A DNA stretch of 64,000 nucleotides from UBA830 sp038146925 (GTDB lineage: Bacteria; Pseudomonadota; Alphaproteobacteria; MPNO01; UBA830). Both the position numbers and the translations under genes were made by a program. The stretch covers positions 1 to 64,000 of the forward strand of contig JAYQSP010000009.1 of NCBI GenBank assembly GCA_038146925.1, given 5' to 3'. This document shows positions 24,878 to 33,466 of this stretch, in pieces; position 1 is the stretch's first letter, and the number at the start of each line of letters is the position of its first letter. The notes below the pieces were generated by a model. It worked only from the letters and a program-made list of their open reading frames with translations. It did no database searches and was not told where the DNA came from.

Positions 24878-26119
24878 TCATTCTTCGTCCTGTTCCGGCC
24901 CGCGAGGATCCATCAGTGCCGCCGCAGGACCTGCGCGGGCAAGCGCGACGAAGGCTGTTTTGTCGTCCGGAGAAACGGGCGGCTGCCCGATGAGCCGATA
25001 AAGCGAGAATGCGCCGATCGCCAGAAAGACCGCTCCGATAAAGGCATAGAGCGCCCGCACATCGGTCAGTTCCATCAGCAGCCCCGATACCAGCGGGCCG
25101 ATCACCGCGCCGACCGCATATACCAGCAGCAGACTGGCGCTCAACGACACGATATCGGTTTTGTCCGTACAGTCGTTCGCATGCGAAACCGCGAGGGAAT
25201 AGACGGCAAACGACCAGCCGCCGTACCCGATGGCAAACAGATAGAACGTCATCGCGTCGGCCCGGTACGTCAAAAAGACGATTACAGCGGCCAGTACCGT
25301 GCTTAACAACGCGACCACGAAGATAACCAGACGACGGTCGTAGCGGTCTGACACCCAGCCGATCGGCCATTGCAGAATCAATCCGCCGAATATCGTGCAG
25401 GTCATGAATATCGCCGTGCCGTTTTCTCCCAGCCCTGCCTCGGTGGTGAAGACCGGCGTCAGCGACCAGAAGGCCCCCTGTCCCATGCCGACGCCGAAAC
25501 AGGCGACAAGCCCGAGCGGAGAGATCAACCAAAGCCGCCGAATGCCCAGCCGGGTATAGGATTCCAGAACGGGTTGCGGACTGCTGGAAATCGACAACGG
25601 TACCGCCGCGAGAGAAATCAGGATCGAGACGCCGCAGAACAGAACAAACCCGGATGAATCCGCGGTCAGCAGCAACAGCTGGCCGAAACCAAGCGCGCCG
25701 AGATTGACCATCATGTAGATGGCGAAGATTCGTCCCCGCGATTCCGCGGTTGCCCGGTCGTTCAGCCAGCTTTCGATCACCATGTACAACCCGGCGAAAC
25801 AGAAGCCCGCGATCCCGCGCAACAATGCCCAGAAGATCTCGTCGACCATCATGATGTGGGCCAGGGATGCCGCGGACGCGATGGCCGTCAGCGCCGCATA
25901 GGTCCGGATATGGCCGACATTCTGAACCAGCCGCGGGCAGCCCAGACAACCGAGCAGAAAACCCAGATAGTAGGCGCCCATGATGAGCCCGATCGCGCTG
26001 GAGGAAAATCCCTCGCCGATGCCGCGTATCGCCAGCAACGTCGCATACAGGCCGCTGCCAAGCAGCAGCAGAGCTGTGCCCAGCAGCAGGGCGGAGACGG
26101 GAAGGACGAAGGACCGCAT
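24878..26119 (-). CDS. MFS transporter, YcaD-like
   Basis: A 413-residue inner-membrane carrier with about 12 helices; the conserved GRIFAIYMMVNLGALGFGQ segment (helix 5) and WPIGWVSDRYDRR loop (helices 8-9) resemble YcaD-type MFS proteins. The C-terminal 30 residues are soluble and acidic. It starts 40 bases after phnW on the same strand, so the two are probably co-transcribed, and it could export or import a phosphonate; that is a positional guess. It converges with the tip-globin gene, with six bases between stops. Confidence 0.86.
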   Translation of the reverse strand: MRSFVLPVSALLLGTALLLLGSGLYATLLAIRGIGEGFSSSAIGLIMGAYYLGFLLGCLGCPRLVQNVGHIRTYAALTAIASAASLAHIMMVDEIFWALLRGIAGFCFAGLYMVIESWLNDRATAESRGRIFAIYMMVNLGALGFGQLLLLTADSSGFVLFCGVSILISLAAVPLSISSSPQPVLESYTRLGIRRLWLISPLGLVACFGVGMGQGAFWSLTPVFTTEAGLGENGTAIFMTCTIFGGLILQWPIGWVSDRYDRRLVIFVVALLSTVLAAVIVFLTYRADAMTFYLFAIGYGGWSFAVYSLAVSHANDCTDKTDIVSLSASLLLVYAVGAVIGPLVSGLLMELTDVRALYAFIGAVFLAIGAFSLYRLIGQPPVSPDDKTAFVALARAGPAAALMDPRGPEQDEE

Positions 26120-26159
26120 AGGGTCTACCGGTCGGCCGGGATCGATACGCCGGACGCTT

Positions 26160-27266
26160 TCACGGCGTCGCGCCCATTTCCTGCATCACATCGGACACCG
26201 CCGCGACGGCCGCGCGCATGTCGTCGGGAAACACCTGTCCGATGCAGCCGATCCGGAACGAATCCGCTTTCGTCAGTTTGCCCGGATAAATCGTAAAACC
26301 TCGCGTTTGCAGCCCGGTGTAGAACCGGTTGAAATCGAATGCAGGGTCGTCCGGCATATCGAACGTGACGATGATCGGCGCCTGCAGGTTATGAGACAGA
26401 TAGGTGCGAAAGCCGAGCGCCGTCATACCATCGACCAGAACGTCGCAGTTTTCCCGGTAACGTGCGTGCCGGCCGGCAACGCCGCCCTCCTCGTCCAGTT
26501 GTTCGAGCGCGGCATCCAGCGCGGCGACGACATGCGTCGGCGGGGTGAATCGCCATTCGCCGGATTTTTCGAATCCCGCGGCCTGGGCATGGAGATCGAG
26601 CACCACGGACGGCGCGTTTCCCGCCGACGCCGCGAGGATTTCATGTCGCGCGACGACAAAGGCGATTCCGGGCACGCCCTCCAGACATTTGTTCGATGAC
26701 GCGATCAGCACGTCGACCGGCGTCGCATTGACGTCGACCGGTATGCCGCCGAACGAGCTCATTGCGTCCACGATCAGGGAACGTCCGGCCTTCTGAACGG
26801 TCTCCGCTATTTCCGCAAGCGGGTTGAGGATGCCCGACGTGGTTTCGCAATGAACCATGGCGACGTGGGTGATGGTGACGTCGGCATCCAGCAGTCTGCC
26901 CAGTTCGGCGGGATCGGGCGGCACATTCTCCGGCGTCTCGTAAACCGTCACCCGGCGGCCCAGCGTTTCGGCGATTGTTCCCATGCGATGGCAATACGCG
27001 CCATTCGCCGGGATCAGGACATGACCGTCCGGCGGAATGAACGTCGCCGCCGCCGCTTCCAGCCCGAATGTTCCGCTGCCCTGCAACAGCACGCAGGCGT
27101 GGGTCTCGGCGCCGCCCGCGATAGCGGCGATCCGTTCTCGGACACGGCGCGTCAGATTGATAAAGGCGGGATCGCGGGACCCCCAGTCGCGCAGCATTGC
27201 GGCGCGCGTACGCTCCGACGTTGTCAGCGGTCCGGGGGTCAGGAGAATCTGGGGCTTGTCAGACAT
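26160..27266 (-). CDS. phnW: 2-aminoethylphosphonate-pyruvate transaminase
   Basis: A 368-residue class V PLP aminotransferase. It opens with the PhnW signature ILLTPGPLTTSERTRAAMLRDWGSRD, and the PLP Lys is Lys193 in ASSNKCLEGVPG. In degraders it converts 2-aminoethylphosphonate to phosphonoacetaldehyde; with PEP mutase and phosphonopyruvate decarboxylase in the same window and no phosphonatase (phnX) in sight, the biosynthetic direction is more likely here. The neighbouring downstream gene is an MFS carrier. It diverges from the methyltransferase gene at 27411. Confidence 0.92.
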   Translation of the reverse strand: MSDKPQILLTPGPLTTSERTRAAMLRDWGSRDPAFINLTRRVRERIAAIAGGAETHACVLLQGSGTFGLEAAAATFIPPDGHVLIPANGAYCHRMGTIAETLGRRVTVYETPENVPPDPAELGRLLDADVTITHVAMVHCETTSGILNPLAEIAETVQKAGRSLIVDAMSSFGGIPVDVNATPVDVLIASSNKCLEGVPGIAFVVARHEILAASAGNAPSVVLDLHAQAAGFEKSGEWRFTPPTHVVAALDAALEQLDEEGGVAGRHARYRENCDVLVDGMTALGFRTYLSHNLQAPIIVTFDMPDDPAFDFNRFYTGLQTRGFTIYPGKLTKADSFRIGCIGQVFPDDMRAAVAAVSDVMQEMGATP

Positions 27267-27342
27267 GGAGAATATTTAGATCAATTCCTTCGGCGTCGCA
27301 GAATCTTTTCGTAGTCCCGGCGCCGACATAAAGTGGGACAAA

Positions 27343-27374
27343 TCCCAATATTGACTATTGCAAAAATATTGGGA
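27343..27374. promoter_or_regulatory. 10-bp perfect inverted repeat overlapping a promoter
   Basis: TCCCAATATT (27343-27352) and AATATTGGGA (27365-27374) are perfect arms with a 12-base spacer. A sigma-70-like pair, TTGACT (27351-27356) and GACAAT (27373-27378) 16 bases apart, overlaps them. The motif GGGACAA occurs twice, at 27335 and 27371. This is a plausible operator for the methyltransferase-metF operon; the HTH-like N-terminus of the first gene could itself bind here. Confidence 0.65.
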
Positions 27375-27410
27375 CAATTGAACATTCGAAGCAAGTCAAA
27401 GGTGGGGCGA

Positions 27411-28817
27411 ATGACCGAACATGCCGAACTGATTGCGCGAATTGAATCTTACTGCCGCGGCGCCGAGATCGCGGAATCCACATTCGGACGACGCGCGGTC
27501 AACGATGGGAAATTCGTCGGCAGGTTGCGGGAAGGCAAAAGGGTGACCACGGCGACAATCGGCCGGGTGGAAAAATTCCTGGACGATCATGCGGCCGATG
27601 GGGATGAAACAGAGACATACGACCCCCGCATGAGTGCGGGAGCAAAACCAGCCACCGAGACGAAAGCGCCCGCGGATGCGAACGGCGGGGGCGAAGACAA
27701 GACCCATTTCCGGTTTTACGACAACCGCCAGAAATATCTGCTGTTCGTGAACACCTGCTCGGAGAAATGGGCCGTCGCCGACCGGGTTGGGCAGGAACTT
27801 AACCGGCTGCAGGTCCGGCCGCCCTCCCTTCGCGTTTTCGATGCGGGGATGGGGGATGGCACGGTCCTGACCCGCGTCATGCGGCACATGCACAAGCTGT
27901 ATCCCACCGTGCCGTTTTACGTGGTCGGCAAGGAAATCAGCCTCGAAGACGTACGCCTGACGCTGGAAAAACTGCCCGACCGGTTCAACGAACATCCTGC
28001 CATGGTCGTCGTGATCACCAACATGTTCTACGCGGAAGCACCGTCGCTGATGCCGCGCGCGCCGGAAAACGCCGCCCGCCTGAACTGGCGCGAAGTCGCG
28101 CTGGACGGCAATTCGGCGCACGAGTTCGAGGAACAGATCGCGGCGCTGGAGCCGGAGATCGCCGACGGATGGCAAGTCCGCACCAGCGAGAAGACCGGCA
28201 ATCCGCTTTATGTCCGCCCTTCGGTGATGATCCTCTATCGCGGCGATCACAAGCTGCTGCTCGACAACATCATCCCGCGTCCCGGCCTGTCGGTGAAAGA
28301 CTACAACCTGATCATCGCGTCGCAGCCGTTCCGCCTGCGGGCATCGCTGGATCTGAAGGTGAAACGCGTACTCGCACCGCTCGCCCGCGCACTGGCGCCC
28401 GGCGGCCGCATGCTGACGATCCATTCCCACGGCAACGATCCCGGTATCGAGATCATCAGACGGGTGTGGCCGGACGAGGACCCGTTCCAGCACAACCGCC
28501 AGGCCTTGCTGCAGGCGCTCAAGAAGGAACTCGGCCGCGACGGGCGCGACCTTAATTTCACCGCCGCCGCCGACAAGCGCGCCCTGTTCCGCTATGTGAT
28601 GCATACGCTGCCCACGGAGATCGGCTCGTCCATCGGAACGTCTACCCTGATGGCTGCATGGAATGCCGCCGTTTACGTCGCTCAGATCGAGGACGACCGC
28701 CTCGAAGCGGCCATGGCTGACAACAGCTATCTGCAGGCCACGAGCGACGTTCTGAAGGAATACAACGGCCTCTGGTTCAACGACGAATCGTTCGTCGTCT
28801 CGCGGCGGCGCGACTGA
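27411..28817 (+). CDS. HTH-fused SAM-dependent methyltransferase-like protein
   Basis: A 468-residue protein (ATG 27411 after AGGTGGGGCGA). Residues 1-60 look like a Cro-type helix-turn-helix: IESYCRGAEIAESTFGRRAV, then VNDGKFVGRLREGKRVTTATI. A Gly/Asp-rich linker follows. From about residue 100 comes a class I methyltransferase fold with motif I LRVFDAGMGDGTVL and a late motif (APGGRMLTIHSHG). I recognise the family only as an uncharacterised methyltransferase that often lies next to metF. Its stop overlaps the metF start (TGATG), so the two are translationally coupled. The substrate is unknown. Confidence 0.75.
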   Translation: MTEHAELIARIESYCRGAEIAESTFGRRAVNDGKFVGRLREGKRVTTATIGRVEKFLDDHAADGDETETYDPRMSAGAKPATETKAPADANGGGEDKTHFRFYDNRQKYLLFVNTCSEKWAVADRVGQELNRLQVRPPSLRVFDAGMGDGTVLTRVMRHMHKLYPTVPFYVVGKEISLEDVRLTLEKLPDRFNEHPAMVVVITNMFYAEAPSLMPRAPENAARLNWREVALDGNSAHEFEEQIAALEPEIADGWQVRTSEKTGNPLYVRPSVMILYRGDHKLLLDNIIPRPGLSVKDYNLIIASQPFRLRASLDLKVKRVLAPLARALAPGGRMLTIHSHGNDPGIEIIRRVWPDEDPFQHNRQALLQALKKELGRDGRDLNFTAAADKRALFRYVMHTLPTEIGSSIGTSTLMAAWNAAVYVAQIEDDRLEAAMADNSYLQATSDVLKEYNGLWFNDESFVVSRRRD

Positions 28818-29713
28818 TGAGCGCGCTGTCCGACGCCATCGCCGCCGGCCGTTTCGCCATCACGGCGGAAATTACGCCGCCGCTATCGGCCGATCCCGCC
28901 GACCTGCTGACGAAAGCCTCGGTTCTGAAAGGCCATGTCGACGCCGCCAACGTCACCGACGGCGCCAGCGCGCGGGCGCACATGTCGAGCGTCGCCGCGG
29001 CCGGGCTGCTGGTGCAGAACGGTATCGAGCCGGTGCTGCAATTTACCTGCCGCGACCGCAATCGTATCGCATTGCAGTCGGACCTGTTGGGCGGCGCCGC
29101 GCTGGGGGTGGAGAACCTGCTGATCCTGCGCGGCGACGATCCGTCCGCCGGCGATCAGCCGGACGCCAAACCGGTATTCGACTACGAAAGCCGCGACCTG
29201 ATGGAGTGCGCGAAGCAAATGCGCGACGACGGCACACTACCCTCGGGTCGGGAAATCAGGTCCCCGCCGAAGCTGTTTATCGGCGGCGCGGATACGCCGA
29301 TGGATCCTGCCGACGAACGCTGGAAACCGGACGGACTGATCGCCAAGATCGACGCCGGCGCCGGTTTTTTTCAGACCCAGTTCTGTTTCGACGTTGATAT
29401 CGTCCGTAAATACGCGGCCGCGCTGGTCGATCACGGTATCGCCGAAAAAGCCGGCGTGCTGATCGGGATCGGTCCGCTGGCGTCGGCGAAATCGGCGCGA
29501 TGGATGCGGGAAAACCTCTGGGGAACGACTATCCCCGACGCGCTGATCGACCGGCTGGAAAGTGCGGAGGATCAGAAAGCGGAAGGCACGGCGATCTGCG
29601 CCGAACTGATCGCGGCTTATTCGGGGATCGAAGGCGTCGCAGGCGTTCACCTGATGGCGCCGCTCGGGGTTGACGCGGTACCGCTCGCCATCGAACAATC
29701 GGGGGTAAGATAG
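28817..29713 (+). CDS. metF: Methylenetetrahydrofolate reductase family protein
   Basis: A 298-residue TIM-barrel flavoprotein of the MetF type, about the usual length. Family landmarks are AEITPP near the start with its catalytic Glu, the NVTDG loop, LQFTCRDRNR, LLILRGDDP, and the late FFQTQFCFD. It reduces 5,10-methylene-THF to 5-methyl-THF in the cytoplasm. It overlaps the upstream methyltransferase by one base and precedes a MetE-like methyltransferase, so the trio handles one-carbon units. Some relatives are not housekeeping MetF; a specialised role is possible. Confidence 0.88.
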   Translation: MSALSDAIAAGRFAITAEITPPLSADPADLLTKASVLKGHVDAANVTDGASARAHMSSVAAAGLLVQNGIEPVLQFTCRDRNRIALQSDLLGGAALGVENLLILRGDDPSAGDQPDAKPVFDYESRDLMECAKQMRDDGTLPSGREIRSPPKLFIGGADTPMDPADERWKPDGLIAKIDAGAGFFQTQFCFDVDIVRKYAAALVDHGIAEKAGVLIGIGPLASAKSARWMRENLWGTTIPDALIDRLESAEDQKAEGTAICAELIAAYSGIEGVAGVHLMAPLGVDAVPLAIEQSGVR

Positions 29714-29863
29714 GCCGTTCGCCGTCTCGAGGGTTTCATACCTGGCTTGCTCCGGGAAACCACGGGAAACCGTCGTCACAGCCCCTCGGTTGAAGCCGCG
29801 ATACGGACAAAGGCCCGAGGAAGACAAACAGAAATTCGTCTGGAACCCAAGGGGGAGCCCACC

Positions 29864-30976
29864 ATGTCCGTCAAGCCGTTTTTCCGCGCCGATCAGGTGG
29901 GTAGCCTGCTGCGCCCGCAGAAACTTCTGGATGCGCGCCTTGACTGGAAAGCCGGAAAGATATCCGCTGAAGACCTCCGCGCCGTCGAAGACGAGGCCAT
30001 CGCCGAAGTGGTGAAAATGCAGGAGGATCTCGGCCTCGAAGCCGTCACCGACGGTGAGTTTCGGCGCGAAAACTGGTGGATTGATTTTATCTCGGCCATC
30101 GACGGAATCGAGATCAGCGAACCGGACGTCGATTCCGCCTTCCACGAAAACCCCGAACACGGCGGCAATTACGTGCCGAAGAACGTACTCACCACGGGCA
30201 AGATCGGCGGCGGCGGCAGTATCTCCATTGACGATTTCGACTATCTGAACCGGTGCACGTCGAAAACGGCCAAGGTGATGATCCCGTCGCCCAGCCGCAT
30301 CCATTTCCACGGCGGACGCGCCGCGGTCAGCCGGGATGTCTATCCATCCATGGACGATTTCTGGGCCGATATCGTCACGCTGTACCAGGAAGAAATCGCG
30401 GCACTGGAAAGACACGGCTGCACATATATCCAGATAGACGACCCGGTACTGACCTATTTCCTCGACGACCGTCTGCGCGCCAACACGGCGGATATCGGGG
30501 AAGACCCGGACAAGCTGCTGGGCCTATACGGCGACGTGCTGAACGCCTGCATGGAGAAACGATCCCCCGATACCTACCTGTCGATTCATCTGTGCCGGGG
30601 CAACGCACAAAGCCAGTGGATCGCCGCCGGCAGCTACGACGCCATGGCCGAAGAACTCTTTCCCCGCGTCGATGTCGACGCCTGGTTCCTAGAATACGAC
30701 GACGACCGCTCCGGCGGGTTCGAGCCGCTGCGTTTCATGCCCGACGGCACCAGGGTCGTTCTCGGCCTGATCACCACCAAGACCGGCCGGATGGAAGACC
30801 CGGACGAAATCCGCGCCCGCATCGCCGAGGCGGCGAAGGTAATGCCGCTCGACAGCCTCGCCCTGTCGCCGCAATGCGGCTTCGCGTCTATCGATATCGG
30901 CAACAAGATCGCCTTCGACGAACAGACCGCGAAACTGAAAATGATGCTGGAGATCGCGGAAGACGTGTGGGGATAG
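29864..30976 (+). CDS. MetE C-terminal-domain-type methyltransferase (core-MetE-like)
   Basis: A 370-residue protein equivalent to only the C-terminal barrel of cobalamin-independent methionine synthase, starting at ATG 29864 after GGGGGAG. Zinc ligands are all present: His242 and Cys244 (IHLCRGN), Glu277 (FLEYDD) and Cys338 (SPQCGF). Without the N-terminal domain that binds polyglutamyl folate in full MetE, such short homologues use other methyl donors or partners. It lies 150 bases after metF, which suggests use of methyl-THF or of a product of the HTH-methyltransferase. Confidence 0.88.
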   Translation: MSVKPFFRADQVGSLLRPQKLLDARLDWKAGKISAEDLRAVEDEAIAEVVKMQEDLGLEAVTDGEFRRENWWIDFISAIDGIEISEPDVDSAFHENPEHGGNYVPKNVLTTGKIGGGGSISIDDFDYLNRCTSKTAKVMIPSPSRIHFHGGRAAVSRDVYPSMDDFWADIVTLYQEEIAALERHGCTYIQIDDPVLTYFLDDRLRANTADIGEDPDKLLGLYGDVLNACMEKRSPDTYLSIHLCRGNAQSQWIAAGSYDAMAEELFPRVDVDAWFLEYDDDRSGGFEPLRFMPDGTRVVLGLITTKTGRMEDPDEIRARIAEAAKVMPLDSLALSPQCGFASIDIGNKIAFDEQTAKLKMMLEIAEDVWG

Positions 30977-31073
30977 CGCCGCAGGCGTTACCAAATCGTC
31001 GGTCCGCTTTACATTTCCCACTGAGGCATCGCCTCATAACTTCTAATGCATTGATTTAAGATGATAAATTTTG

Positions 31074-31089
31074 TGGCATGGAAATTGCT
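31074..31089 (+). promoter_or_regulatory. Near-consensus sigma-54 (-24/-12) promoter
   Basis: TGGCATGGAAATTGCT fits the RpoN consensus TGGCAC-N5-TTGCW with the GG and GC elements exactly ten bases apart. It lies 68 bases upstream of the PEP-CTERM gene at 31157 on the same strand. PEP-CTERM genes are known to be driven by RpoN with the PrsK/PrsR two-component system in exosortase-bearing bacteria, so the site is functionally plausible. No prsR is in the window. Confidence 0.78.
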
Positions 31090-31156
31090 TTAATCTAGTC
31101 ACAAGGCGCGCGATCGAATTGCGGGCCGAACCATTGTAGTGAAAGCGTAGTTTACA

Positions 31157-31801
31157 ATGACAATCCCTCAAATGCGTTTCGCGGCGGCGGCCTTCGCCGC
31201 GGAGCTGTTTTCCACCTCGATCTCCGTTCAGGCGGCTGTGATCGTCGATCAGGAAGTCGATCTGCCCAGCTCCGGGTTTAACGACCTGACAACAACGCAC
31301 TGGCAATCCTTTCAGCAGGCAGGGGACAACATCGCCGGCGCCGCCATCCGCATCGATTCCACCGGATCCAATGGTAATGCGCTGTCGGGATCGATCACAC
31401 TTACCATTCTCGACGGGGCGCCGGATGGCGGCGGCAACGTCATCACGGCCGCCACCGCACTGGCGGCGACGGCGACACCGGCACCGGACGACGAACGCTG
31501 GTTCACGGTCTTCTTCGCGCCTGTCGCCGTCATACCGGATACGGTCCTCTTCCTTCAGATCACCAGCGACAACGATTTAATTTCGATCTCCAGCATCAAC
31601 AGTTCACCGTATCTGCGCGGCGAACAGTTTCTCGACGGCATCGGATCGAGTAGCGGCGGCAAGAAGAGCAAGAACGCCGACACCGGATTCCGGACGTTCA
31701 CGGACACGTCTTTCGCCACGACAATCCCTGCGCCCGGCATGGTGGCGATTGTCGGGTTCGCTCTGGTTGCTCTCGGCATCTCGAGACGCCGGAACCGCTA
31801 G
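31157..31801 (+). CDS. PEP-CTERM-type exported protein
   Basis: A 214-residue exported protein. An Ala-rich signal (start ATG 31157 or 31172; the second gives MRFAAAAFAAELF) ends near VQAAV. The mature region is a Ser/Thr/Asp-rich beta-type domain without Cys. The C-terminus IPAPGMVAIVGFALVALGIS then RRRNR is a P-x-P, one membrane helix and basic tail, the variant PEP-CTERM sorting signal. A sigma-54 promoter precedes it. Function unknown; it is probably an exopolysaccharide-associated surface protein. Confidence 0.78.
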   Translation: MTIPQMRFAAAAFAAELFSTSISVQAAVIVDQEVDLPSSGFNDLTTTHWQSFQQAGDNIAGAAIRIDSTGSNGNALSGSITLTILDGAPDGGGNVITAATALAATATPAPDDERWFTVFFAPVAVIPDTVLFLQITSDNDLISISSINSSPYLRGEQFLDGIGSSSGGKKSKNADTGFRTFTDTSFATTIPAPGMVAIVGFALVALGISRRRNR

Positions 31802-32379
31802 CCCATCCTTTCCAGGTCGAACCCGTGCGTCAGGGTGCCTAAGCCGCCTTCCAGCGCGACTTCGAACCGGTCCGCGTCGACGCTTTCTCCCAGTCCTGCG
31901 GGATGGCCTATGAAGACGGCGGTGCCCGGTTTCAGCCCGGCGGCATTACCCAGCGATTTCATGACGTCCGACGGAGTCATCAGGGCCGACAGTTCCTCGG
32001 TCACGAAGCCCGTCCTTTGTCCGGCCCGCACCGTCCAGGAGCGCAGCACGATATCGCCGTAGCCGTTGCGGATATCGTCATAACGCCAGGCGGCTCTGGC
32101 CAGCGGCAGAACATCCCGCGCGATCACGCCGACCGACACCAGCATCCCGAAACTCGCCGCCACCAGCACCACGGCCGGCGCGCCGAGCGGCGCTTCGACA
32201 GGTTCCTGGATGACGGTGGACGACGTCAGGCGCGCGACCGGCTCCGCCTCCAGCCCGGACGATGTCATGGTCGCATAGACCCGGTCGATGGCGATATCGG
32301 GAGTGATCACCGTGCCGTCGGATTGTACGACGTGGGGCTGGAAGACAAAGCTGCTGGACATGCGCAAAGCGTAGCGCAT
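31798..32379 (-). CDS. Hypothetical hydrolase-like protein, DUF2848-like
   Basis: A 193-residue protein I recognise only loosely. The C-terminal part (GTAVFIGHPAGLGESVDADRFE, then 'VALEGGLGTLTHGFD') resembles the tail of fumarylacetoacetate-hydrolase-fold proteins of the DUF2848 group. No signal peptide. ATG 32379 with GGGG upstream is used; ATG 32361 is possible. Its stop overlaps the PEP-CTERM stop by a few bases, convergently, and its start is 38 bases from the divergent FAH gene, so the two may share a substrate and a promoter. Confidence 0.5.
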   Translation of the reverse strand: MRYALRMSSSFVFQPHVVQSDGTVITPDIAIDRVYATMTSSGLEAEPVARLTSSTVIQEPVEAPLGAPAVVLVAASFGMLVSVGVIARDVLPLARAAWRYDDIRNGYGDIVLRSWTVRAGQRTGFVTEELSALMTPSDVMKSLGNAAGLKPGTAVFIGHPAGLGESVDADRFEVALEGGLGTLTHGFDLERMG

Positions 32380-32416
32380 TATCGGCCCCGGTTGAACGCA
32401 GGAAAAGGAAAGACGG

Positions 32417-33403
32417 ATGCGTCTGGTCACCTACAACCGCGCGGGACGGGACCGTGTCGGCGCCTTCATCGACGACGACCGTAACGTTCTGGATCTCGCG
32501 AGCGCCCATGAAACCGTTCATGGCCAAAAGACCCGGATGTTCGAAACGATGCTGACGCTGATCGATGCGGAAAGCGCGGCACTGGCGGCGGCGCAGACGC
32601 TTGTCGATACGGCGCCGGCCGAAGCCGTGCACGAAACCGGGGCCGTGACCCTGCGGTCGCCCCTGCCACGCCCCCGTCAGATGCGCGATTTCATGGCTTA
32701 TGAAGGCCACGCCCGCGGTGCGCGGGAAGTCCATTTCCGGAAATCGGCGGCAAAGAAGGACGACCCCGAAGCGGCGATGGAAACCTATCGCGCGCGCGGC
32801 CAGCTCGACCCGCCGCCGGTGTGGTTCGAACAGCCGGTCTATTTCAAATGCAACCGGCTTAACGTCATCGGACCCGGCGAAGACATCGTCTATCCATCGG
32901 CGACGTCGGAGCTGGACTACGAGCTGGAACTCGCCTTCGTCATCGGGCGCAAGGGCAGGAACATCTCCCTGGACGCCGCCCGCGCCCATATTTTCGGATA
33001 CACGATTTACAACGACGTCAGCGCGCGCGACATCCAGATCAACGAAATGCGCGGCCAGCTCGGCCCCGCCAAGGGCAAGGATTTCGATACCGGCAATATC
33101 CTCGGCCCCTGCATCGTGACGGCGGACGAAATCCCCGATCCATACGATCTCGACATGTGTGCGCGGCTCAACGGCGAGGAACTGTCGCGTGGGCGGTCAG
33201 GCGATCTGTATCATTCGTTCGAACGCATGATCGAACATGTCAGCCGCGACGAAACCATCTGGCCGGGCGAAGTGTTCGGCGCCGGCACCATCGGCGGCGG
33301 TTCCGGTCATGAACACGACCGATTGCTTCAGGTCGGCGACACGGTAGAACTCGAGATCGAAAAGATCGGCGTGCTGCGGAATACCGTCGTGGCGGGGGAA
33401 TGA
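32417..33403 (+). CDS. Fumarylacetoacetate hydrolase family protein
   Basis: A 328-residue cytoplasmic hydrolase. Metal-site acidic residues are visible in SELDYELELAFVIG (ExE) and in the catalytic loop YNDVSARDIQ (Asp). A C-terminal GTIGGGSGHEHDRLLQVGDTVELEIEKIG is typical. The family cleaves C-C bonds of acylpyruvates or removes carboxyls in aromatic degradation, as in the final step of gentisate or homogentisate routes. Divergent from the DUF2848-like gene. The exact substrate is not deducible. Confidence 0.9.
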   Translation: MRLVTYNRAGRDRVGAFIDDDRNVLDLASAHETVHGQKTRMFETMLTLIDAESAALAAAQTLVDTAPAEAVHETGAVTLRSPLPRPRQMRDFMAYEGHARGAREVHFRKSAAKKDDPEAAMETYRARGQLDPPPVWFEQPVYFKCNRLNVIGPGEDIVYPSATSELDYELELAFVIGRKGRNISLDAARAHIFGYTIYNDVSARDIQINEMRGQLGPAKGKDFDTGNILGPCIVTADEIPDPYDLDMCARLNGEELSRGRSGDLYHSFERMIEHVSRDETIWPGEVFGAGTIGGGSGHEHDRLLQVGDTVELEIEKIGVLRNTVVAGE

Positions 33404-33415
33404 CGCAAAATTGTC

Positions 33416-33431
33416 CCCCTCCCCCGAGGGG
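33416..33431. repeat. Short CCCCTC/GAGGGG hairpin
   Basis: CCCCTC-CCCC-GAGGGG lies between the convergent FAH gene and the luciferase-like gene and belongs with the C/G-rich repeats at 19983-20071 and 60043-60134. It could act as a bidirectional terminator but lacks a T-run. Confidence 0.6.
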
Positions 33432-33466
33432 AGAGGAGACTTTGAATATTTTCGGTCCCGCGCCCC

